From Nitrospirota bacterium (lineage in GTDB: Bacteria > Nitrospirota > 9FT-COMBO-42-15 > HDB-SIOI813): a stretch of DNA of 5,267 nucleotides. The position numbers and the translations under genes are program-made. The DNA lies in assembly GCA_023248365.1 (NCBI GenBank), contig JAHFER010000139.1, forward strand, positions 1-5,267, read 5' to 3'. Below the pieces are notes generated by a model. The model saw nothing but the letters and a program-made list of their open reading frames with translations. It did not search any database and was not told the DNA's origin. Shown in pieces: positions 1 to 3,329 of the stretch (position 1 is its first letter; each line of letters opens with the position of its first letter).

Positions 1-108
1 TTGAAGGAAGAAGGGATAGAAGTCCATCAATATAGCTGGTGGTACGACTTCAGTGATTGGAAAAAGTTTTGTAAGTTCGTTGTTGACGTTTATAATAGCA
101 AAAGGTGA
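1..108 (+). CDS. C-terminal fragment of an unrecognised protein (5' end outside window)
   Basis: Frame 1 is open from the first base to a TGA at 106-108, giving 35 residues of a C-terminus. The composition is protein-like and aromatic-rich: it contains HQYSWWYDFSDW followed by KKFCKFVVDVY and ends in SKR. No family is recognised and no domain can be called from so short a piece. The start lies to the left of the window. The fragment is separated by 127 bases from the next gene on the same strand, so the two are not obviously one operon. It could be a real gene end or a remnant; the coherent sequence favours a real gene end. Confidence 0.5.
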   Translation: MKEEGIEVHQYSWWYDFSDWKKFCKFVVDVYNSKR

Positions 109-235
109 GACTTCAGTTCCGGCAGGGAAGGGTCATTTTAGGAAAATCTTTTTATTTAGAAATTCTGAAGATCGTAGAAGTGGAGGCAGAGACGCATAAA
201 AAAATTGAGAGGTCACAAATTCAATAAAGTTAAAA

Positions 236-769
236 ATGAATAAAAATAAAAAAGTTAAAATGGAACTTGTTAATACTTACTTTACTGTTATGGAACAAAA
301 AGCAGCCTTTCTTGATGGGTTATATAAGAGTAAGTATAGAGATGAAGCATTACTTCTTTGTTGTTGCTATATCGAGGCACTGGGTAATAATCGCTATGAT
401 TCCAAAGGAAGGCATGAAAATTTTGTAAAAATCCTCAAAGAATGTGGAGATGATATATTTGGACACATACATCCAATGCACCTGATTGACAAGTTTAAAG
501 ATCCACAGAATAAATGCCTTAATAAAATCGGGGAAAAACTTGAGACTATCTCGATGCACCCTGAAAAAAGACTCTTATCAGAAGAAGAAGTACTTAAATT
601 TGTAAATCCAATTTTAAGCCCAGAAGAAGTGGCTAAACTTGAAAGACATTTATGGAGAGGAACTTTTGCCTCGATTGCTTACGAGTTTATACGTTCAGAA
701 CTTGTGCATTGTTCTGGTGCTCTTGATACATCCTTTAGGAAAGATAGGGTGCCAGGCCTTGAAATTTGA
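236..769 (+). CDS. Hypothetical protein with HEPN-like R-x4-H motif
   Basis: This encodes 177 residues in an AT-rich gene and the family is not recognised outright. What is seen: a helical N-terminal half with FLDGLY (about 25-30) and ALLLCCCYIEALGN (about 38-51, with three consecutive cysteines), a middle section rich in K, D and P (60-110), and a C-terminal helix containing EFIRSELVHCSG, in which R153-S-E-L-V-H158 fits the R-x4-H catalytic motif of HEPN ribonucleases such as HepT (typically RNxxxH). The helical YIEALGN block far upstream of the motif also suits a HEPN bundle. An RNase toxin or RNA-binding role is therefore inferred, not shown. No MntA-like nucleotidyltransferase partner is visible. 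The start is uncertain: neither ATG 236 nor the in-frame ATG 260 has a clear Shine-Dalgarno, and an in-frame stop at 206-208 excludes earlier starts. The last codons (LEI and stop) lie inside a dispersed repeat, so the native C-terminus may have been altered. Confidence 0.75.
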   Translation: MNKNKKVKMELVNTYFTVMEQKAAFLDGLYKSKYRDEALLLCCCYIEALGNNRYDSKGRHENFVKILKECGDDIFGHIHPMHLIDKFKDPQNKCLNKIGEKLETISMHPEKRLLSEEEVLKFVNPILSPEEVAKLERHLWRGTFASIAYEFIRSELVHCSGALDTSFRKDRVPGLEI

Positions 770-825
770 ATCAAGGTACTAAATACTTCAACTTCCGGCC
801 GCTACCAACTCCCACCATATAAATC
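757..825. repeat. 69-bp direct repeat, copy 1
   Basis: It aligns without gaps to 2238-2306, with 60 of 69 positions identical by hand count. It begins at CCTTGAAATTTGA, contains AACTTCCGGCC, and ends at CCATATAAATC. It overlaps the last 13 bases of the HEPN-like gene and supplies that gene's TGA stop. Weaker similarity continues upstream of both copies, giving R-V-x-L-E-I-stop readings. It lies between the 3' ends of the convergent HEPN-like and brnA genes. No transposase is attached. Its nature is unknown; it may be the relic of a mobile or REP-like element. Confidence 0.85.
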
Positions 826-879
826 CGTCAAAACAGCGATCGAATTCTGTGCTGTTCTTAACCGGATTTTCTTTTTCAT
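802..879 (-). other. Tiny reading frame downstream of brnA, doubtful gene
   Basis: It gives 25 codons starting MKKKIRLRTAQNSIAVL and ending TDLYGGSW, 11 bases after the brnA stop on the same strand. No Shine-Dalgarno is present. Its last codons lie in the 69-bp repeat, and copy 2 of the repeat shows a related ending (DLYGRSG, stop at 2285-2283). It may be a remnant of the repeat element rather than a gene. Confidence 0.15.
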
Positions 880-890
880 ATCAGATATAT

Positions 891-1115
891 TCAAGATACC
901 TTTTCAAGACGCTCAGCTACCCAGACTTTGATAATGGATTGGCGGGGCACACCCAGGCGTCTTGCTTCCTTGTCCAACAACTGGATCATCCACAAAGGAA
1001 AGTCTACATTAACTCTTTTCTGTTCCTGGCCTGGTCTCCTCGCCTTTGCTATATCAAGGTGTTGCGATATATCCTTGCCCTCATCAAATTTTTTGTCAAA
1101 ATCACGAGCCTTCAT
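891..1115 (-). CDS. brnA: BrnA-family antitoxin (CopG/ribbon-helix-helix type)
   Basis: A 74-residue protein, the antitoxin of the BrnT/BrnA type II system: it binds and neutralises the BrnT ribonuclease and, in the family, represses its own operon. The N-terminal part (MKARDFDKKFDEG, 1-13) resembles the toxin-binding segment. The C-terminal part (about 33-70) has the ribbon-helix-helix pattern: strand KRVNVDFP, then WMIQLLDKEARRLGV and RQSIIKVWVAERL. The start at 1113-1115 is set by an AGGAGG on the minus strand at 1125-1130, nine bases upstream. A longer in-frame reading to 1211 only runs antisense-free through the brnT reading frame and is not needed. The gene overlaps the 3' end of brnT by 14 bases, giving translational coupling, the usual toxin-first order. 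It appears intact. Confidence 0.92.
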   Translation of the reverse strand: MKARDFDKKFDEGKDISQHLDIAKARRPGQEQKRVNVDFPLWMIQLLDKEARRLGVPRQSIIKVWVAERLEKVS

Positions 1116-1365
1116 AAATATCAACCTCCTCTTTTCTCGACCGTCGTACTGAAATAATCCTAATCTTCCCCATTCTATAGGTAATAACTCCTGACCAGTG
1201 TTTTTCTGCAATCTTCCCTATTACCAGGAATCTTTGTTCATCACCTGTTTTCACAGGAATTTCAATGAAATCACCATCATCCCAGAGAGCCTGGGCTTCA
1301 ATGAAGTCAATCCCGTGTTTCTTCTTATTGCCGTCACTTTTTTCGGGATCAAATTCAAACTCCAT
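1102..1365 (-). CDS. brnT: BrnT-family toxin (RelE-like ribonuclease)
   Basis: An 87-residue protein, full length for the family. BrnT is a cytoplasmic RNase toxin with a RelE-like fold that halts translation by RNA cleavage and is held inactive by BrnA. The N-terminus has the family signature MEFEFDPEK, then NKKKHGIDFIEAQALWDD (13-30). The middle has RFLVIGKI and HWSGVITYR (56-64). The C-terminus has RIISVRRSRKEEVDIY (69-84), whose arginines and late tyrosine match the conserved basic part of the family. No truncation or missing block is seen, so an active toxin is likely. It is first gene of the operon, overlapping brnA by 14 bases. No Shine-Dalgarno precedes the ATG. The -10 box is only nine bases upstream of it, implying a very short or leaderless transcript. 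Confidence 0.94.
   Translation of the reverse strand: MEFEFDPEKSDGNKKKHGIDFIEAQALWDDGDFIEIPVKTGDEQRFLVIGKIAEKHWSGVITYRMGKIRIISVRRSRKEEVDIYEGS
1124..1131 (-). promoter_or_regulatory. Shine-Dalgarno for brnA inside brnT
   Basis: The minus strand reads AGGAGG at 1130-1125, followed by nine bases and the ATG at 1115-1113. It lies within the brnT coding region and decides the BrnA start. By contrast brnT has no such site. Antitoxin would thus be translated more efficiently than toxin from the same message, a usual requirement of these operons. Confidence 0.8.
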
Positions 1366-1393
1366 AGTATATTTATTATACCTAAAATATACT
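1366..1393. promoter_or_regulatory. Inverted repeat, candidate BrnA/BrnTA operator
   Basis: AGTATATTT (1366-1374) and AAATATACT (1385-1393) form a perfect 9-bp inverted repeat with a 10-base spacer that contains the TATAAT -10 box. It abuts the brnT start codon. BrnA-type ribbon-helix-helix antitoxins repress their own promoters by binding palindromes, so this is the natural operator. Binding here would block RNA polymerase directly. The palindrome is seen; binding is inferred. Confidence 0.6.
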
Positions 1394-1402
1394 TATAATC
1401 AA
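1375..1402 (-). promoter_or_regulatory. Probable sigma-70 type promoter of brnT-brnA
   Basis: On the minus strand a perfect TATAAT (1380-1375) is preceded, after 16 bases, by TTGATT (1402-1397). The -10 box ends nine bases before the brnT ATG, so transcription would begin about two to three bases from the start codon. An alternative -10 (TATAAG at 1397-1392) would give a leader near 20 bases but has no convincing -35. Confidence 0.6.
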
Positions 1403-1420
1403 TCTTTTTGTTGTTGATTA
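1396..1420. repeat. Second inverted repeat upstream of brnT
   Basis: TAATCAA (1396-1402) and TTGATTA (1414-1420) are perfect 7-bp inverted arms with an 11-base T-rich spacer. The left arm covers the candidate -35 hexamer of brnT. It could be a second operator site or chance in AT-rich DNA. Confidence 0.35.
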
Positions 1421-1457
1421 AAACAGGCAATCGGGTGTGGGCCAGGCTATACACTGT

Positions 1458-1502
1458 CACAAAGTCACAAAGATTTTTCCAATTTCATTTCCCGTCATTT
1501 CT
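1458..1502. repeat. CACAAAG-type dispersed repeat, copy 1
   Basis: It begins with two CACAAAG units (1458-1464 and 1466-1472) and runs into a 23-bp block at 1480-1502 that is identical to 3201-3223. The two copies differ by small indels just before the block. A CTTTGAGTCTTAATG tail follows here but not in the other copy. It is intergenic, with no coding content. Confidence 0.8.
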
Positions 1503-1620
1503 GTGTACCTTTGAGTCTTAATGTAAGGATCATTTTTCTGGTTTCAAAGCAGGATAGGACTGGGGCTACCTGTTAACAGCCGGTATCAATAGGGGGAAAA
1601 AGCCCCTTCTCCCATAAGTA

Positions 1621-1649
1621 TTGTAGCTGATGACGTAGCATGGTATAGT
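1621..1649 (+). promoter_or_regulatory. Possible promoter of the PIN/partner module
   Basis: TTGTAG (1621-1626), 17 bases, then TATAGT (1644-1649). The -10 matches consensus at five of six positions and the -35 at only three. It lies 57 bases upstream of the PIN start. It would drive the surviving partner gene at 2012. The call is weak. Confidence 0.25.
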
Positions 1650-1705
1650 AGAAAATAAAGATTTCAAAAAAGATAGTATAGAGAAACCCGGTTGACTGTA
1701 TAAGC

Positions 1706-2025
1706 ATGAAGAAACTTAAGATATATCTTGACACATCAGTTTTAAACTTCTTACTTGCTGAGGATGTACCTGAATTCAGGAAGATTACGGAGGAGTTTTT
1801 TGAAGGCTACGTAAAAAAAGGGAAATATATTGTTTATGTTTCTGATGTGCCCAACATATAGCAATTGCAGTATGTAATCAGGTTGATATCCTCCTTTCCT
1901 GGAACTTTAAACATCTTGCAAATATACAGAAACAGCTCGCTGTTAAAATAATTAATGAGAAACAGGGGTATTTTTATCCCTTGCTTTTGACCAATCCTAT
2001 GGAGGTTATATATGAAAACGATTGA
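1706..2025 (+). pseudogene. PIN-domain (VapC-like) toxin, internally deleted and frame-disrupted
   Basis: The N-terminal part starts at ATG 1706 and reads MKKLKIYLDTSVLNFLL, with the first PIN aspartate at residue 9, through YIVYVSDV to a TAG at 1859-1861. Homology resumes at about 1855 in a different frame (-1) with HIAIAVCNQVDILLSWNF, then LTNPMEVIYEND and TGA at 2023-2025. Those two pieces are the start and end of a PIN toxin that is normally about 150 residues. Together they make only about 100, so roughly 55-60 central codons are missing, including the segment expected to carry the second and third acidic residues of the Mg2+ site. The protein would have been a ribonuclease toxin and must now be inactive. 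No Shine-Dalgarno is seen before 1706. The 3' end overlaps the next gene by 14 bases, the intact-operon arrangement. Confidence 0.87.
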
Positions 2026-2212
2026 AGAGGATAATCTTATTTCCAAAGCTCTGAGTGAGGTATGGGAATGGAAGGATGAAGTCTATATGGATATAAAGGA
2101 CAAAACATTTGAAGAAAAACAGAAATATTATGAGGATGGGTTGAAAGAAGCGGCGAAATTACTGAAAGGAAGATTGAAAAAAAATCCCGATGGTAGTTAT
2201 TCGATCATTTGA
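2012..2212 (+). CDS. Small partner protein of PIN toxin, probable antitoxin
   Basis: A 66-residue, highly charged, helical protein with a MKTIEEDNLISKALSEVWEWKD start, the EVWEWK(D/E)xVY pattern, then EEKQKYYEDGLKEAAKLLKG and a NPDGSYSII tail. Small proteins of this look recur directly downstream of PIN toxins of the type broken here, so an antitoxin or accessory role is inferred from context; no DNA-binding fold is recognised. GGAGG (2001-2005) lies seven bases before the ATG, inside the end of the toxin frame, giving a strong start. The 14-bp overlap with the toxin frame indicates coupled translation. The gene looks intact although its toxin is dead, so it is either an orphan antitoxin that may still cross-neutralise related toxins or a gene on its way to loss. 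Confidence 0.75.
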   Translation: MKTIEEDNLISKALSEVWEWKDEVYMDIKDKTFEEKQKYYEDGLKEAAKLLKGRLKKNPDGSYSII

Positions 2213-2237
2213 TATGTTAGATGCCTAAGCGTGTCAC

Positions 2238-2306
2238 CCTTGAAATTTGAATTAAGGTACTCAAAATGTCAACTTCCGGCCACTACCCACTTCGACCATA
2301 TAAATC
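2238..2306. repeat. 69-bp direct repeat, copy 2
   Basis: This is the same-orientation partner of 757-825, with 60 of 69 positions identical and no gaps. It starts 25 bases after the stop of the small partner gene. Just before it, ATG 2221 opens a nine-codon reading MPKRVTLEI that ends in the same LEI-TGA as the HEPN-like gene at copy 1. The rest of the gap to 2384 has no recognised gene. Confidence 0.85.
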
Positions 2307-2384
2307 AGAAAATATTTTTCTGGCAGATGTCTCTAAAGGATTAAAATCTTCTTCAACAGCCTGCAATACAATCCCAAAAATCTT

Positions 2385-2413
2385 TTGATAAAATTAAAGC
2401 GCTGATGTAAAAT
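2385..2413 (+). promoter_or_regulatory. Promoter of the DUF433-DUF5615 operon
   Basis: TTGATA (2385-2390), a 17-base spacer, then TAAAAT (2408-2413), close to sigma-70 consensus at ideal spacing. Transcription should start near 2419-2421, leaving a leader of about 16 bases that contains the Shine-Dalgarno. The spacer includes the palindrome AGCGCT (2398-2403), a possible but weak operator centre. Confidence 0.6.
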
Positions 2414-2423
2414 ACTTAAAAAA

Positions 2424-2430
2424 GAGGAGG
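2424..2430 (+). promoter_or_regulatory. Shine-Dalgarno of the DUF433 gene
   Basis: GAGGAGG ends five bases before ATG 2436. This is a near-perfect site and is much stronger than anything before the toxin's GTG, which fits higher antitoxin output. Confidence 0.8.
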
Positions 2431-2435
2431 GTATA

Positions 2436-2735
2436 ATGAAAGATGCATTAGTACAACATATTGAGGTAACTTCAGGAGTTTCGGGAGGCAAGCCTCACAT
2501 TGCAGGTCATCGTATCACAGTTCAGGATATAGTTATTTGGCACGAACGTATAGGGAAAAGTGCAGATGAAATTGCTTCTGAACATGGCCTCACGTTATCA
2601 GACATATACGCTGCACTTGCATATTATTATGACAACCGCAAAGAAATAGATGAAGCCATTCAGGCGGATGAAGAATTTGTTGCCGGATTGCGCCGTCAAA
2701 TACCCTCCAAATTGAAAGACAAGACTGGTGGTTAA
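2436..2735 (+). CDS. DUF433-family antitoxin
   Basis: A 99-residue DUF433 protein (COG2442), the usual antitoxin partner of DUF5615 PIN-like toxins. It is expected to bind the toxin and, through its helix-turn-helix-like domain, the operon promoter. The core reads SGGKPHIAGHRITVQDIV (16-33), matching the family GGxPxIxGxRI-V pattern. It is followed by IGKSADEIASEHG-LTLSDIYAALAYYYDN (39-67), the helical part. The tail (68-99) is charged and ends KLKDKTGG; it probably contacts the toxin. The start is set by GAGGAGG five bases upstream and by the family N-terminus. It is the first gene of a two-gene operon, overlapping the toxin by eight bases. It looks intact and full length. Confidence 0.93.
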   Translation: MKDALVQHIEVTSGVSGGKPHIAGHRITVQDIVIWHERIGKSADEIASEHGLTLSDIYAALAYYYDNRKEIDEAIQADEEFVAGLRRQIPSKLKDKTGG

Positions 2736-3060
2736 TCCCATTAAGTTCTACATGGATGAACATGTTCCAAAGGCAGTCTCTCAAGGGCTGATACATAGGG
2801 GAGTAGATGTATTAACCACCCAGGAAGCAGGGCTTCTGTCGGTTGGTGATGAGGAGCATCTGAAATATGCAGCTGGAGCTGGTCGTGTTATATTTACCCA
2901 GGATGCTGACTTCCTTCGCCTCCATGCTGAGGGGTTTTCTCATCAAGGAATTGTTTATGCACCTCAAAAGACACCTGTCAGTAATATAATTCGTGGTTTG
3001 ATGCTTATTTTCGATATTCTCAGACCAGAGGATATGGTGAATCATGTAGAGTTTTTATAG
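2728..3060 (+). CDS. DUF5615 PIN-like toxin
   Basis: A 110-residue DUF5615-family protein (COG4634; PIN-like, related to Mut7-C), the probable ribonuclease toxin of the DUF433 pair. The N-terminal strand and first acidic site are KFYMDEHVP (D10, E11). Next come RGVDVLTTQEAG (24-35) and SVGDEEHLKYA (38-48; D41, H44 of the S/G-D-E-x-H-L motif). The second acidic cluster is VIFTQDADFLRL (54-65; D59 and D61), followed by GIVYAP (74-79) and a closing helix. All acidic positions expected for metal binding are present, so it is likely active. The start is GTG at 2728, inside the last codons of the antitoxin gene, with an eight-base overlap and only a weak ribosome-binding site. Translation should depend on that of the antitoxin. 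ATG at 2752 would remove the first strand and is unlikely. Confidence 0.93.
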   Translation: MVNPIKFYMDEHVPKAVSQGLIHRGVDVLTTQEAGLLSVGDEEHLKYAAGAGRVIFTQDADFLRLHAEGFSHQGIVYAPQKTPVSNIIRGLMLIFDILRPEDMVNHVEFL

Positions 3061-3172
3061 TTAATCAGGGAGCTTAAGGAATCTGTGGCCGCCATACATA
3101 ACTCGCTAATGGTAAATACTCAAATCTACCGCTTATCACAGACGTAATCGTTTGAGTTCCATTTAATCCTCA

Positions 3173-3223
3173 CACAAAGCCACTAAGCACAAAGTTTTTT
3201 CAATTTCATTTCCCGTCATTTCT
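3173..3223. repeat. CACAAAG-type dispersed repeat, copy 2
   Basis: It holds CACAAAG, CACTAAG and CACAAAG units (3173-3179, 3181-3187, 3188-3194), followed by the 23-bp block 3201-3223 identical to 1480-1502. It has one more heptamer unit than copy 1. It lies between the DUF5615 toxin and the 3' end of the convergent UPF0182 gene. Confidence 0.8.
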
Positions 3224-3234
3224 TCTTGGAAAAA

Positions 3235-3296
3235 GGGGACAGTTTACTTAATTGAGTTTTTCCTACAGCTTGCCCGGAGATAAATATGGTGTCCCC
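3235..3296. repeat. Short element with GGGGACA/TGTCCCC inverted ends
   Basis: GGGGACA (3235-3241) and TGTCCCC (3290-3296) are perfect 7-bp inverted arms enclosing 48 bases. The AAAAAGGGGACAGTTTACTT context is reminiscent of sequences that flank REP-associated Y1 transposase genes in environmental genomes; that link is from memory and unproven. No transposase frame is present. On the minus strand the element lies 33 bases after the UPF0182 stop and is followed by TTTTT, so it might also serve as a long-looped terminator. Confidence 0.45.
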
Positions 3297-3329
3297 GGAA
3301 TTTTGCGGAATTGCTGGCCTGATTGCCGG

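Larger units (their letters stand above)
1421..1705. other. Non-coding stretch between brnT and the PIN pseudogene
   Basis: No convincing reading frame is seen on either strand. It holds the dispersed repeat at 1458-1502, the perfect 10-bp palindrome CTGTTAACAG at 1570-1579, and a short AGGGG/CCCCT hairpin (1591-1595 with 1603-1607) that lacks a T tract and is not a standard terminator. Possible promoter hexamers for the following genes lie near its right end. Confidence 0.6.

Noticed and set aside
849..1157. Plus-strand reading frame of 102 codons, and another at 928-1152
   Set aside because: They lie antisense to brnA and the end of brnT, have no Shine-Dalgarno, and give translations with no family resemblance. 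brnA/brnT on the other strand are clear family members.
891..1211. Longer 106-residue form of BrnA
   Set aside because: The extra 32 residues come from an out-of-frame reading of brnT. The AGGAGG and the family N-terminus both point to the start at 1115.
1591..1607. GC hairpin AGGGG/CCCCT as a terminator
   Set aside because: The stem is only five base pairs and no T tract follows on either strand.
1846..1861. Programmed -1 frameshift joining the two PIN fragments
   Set aside because: No slippery heptamer is present, and a frameshift would not restore the missing central codons with the metal-binding residues.
2266..2388. 40-codon plus-strand frame and a 36-codon minus-strand frame (2283-2393) in the gap before the DUF433 gene
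   Set aside because: Both start in or cross the 69-bp repeat, lack ribosome-binding sites, and match no known family. They may be relics of the repeat element but cannot be supported as genes.
757..3223. Integron cassette array with attC sites
   Set aside because: The TA modules are in mixed orientations, and no paired GTTRRRY/RYYYAAC core sites were found in the gaps. The repeats present do not look like attC.
1458..3223. CRISPR array
   Set aside because: The repeats are only two copies each, far apart and with genes between them, so spacers of regular length are absent.
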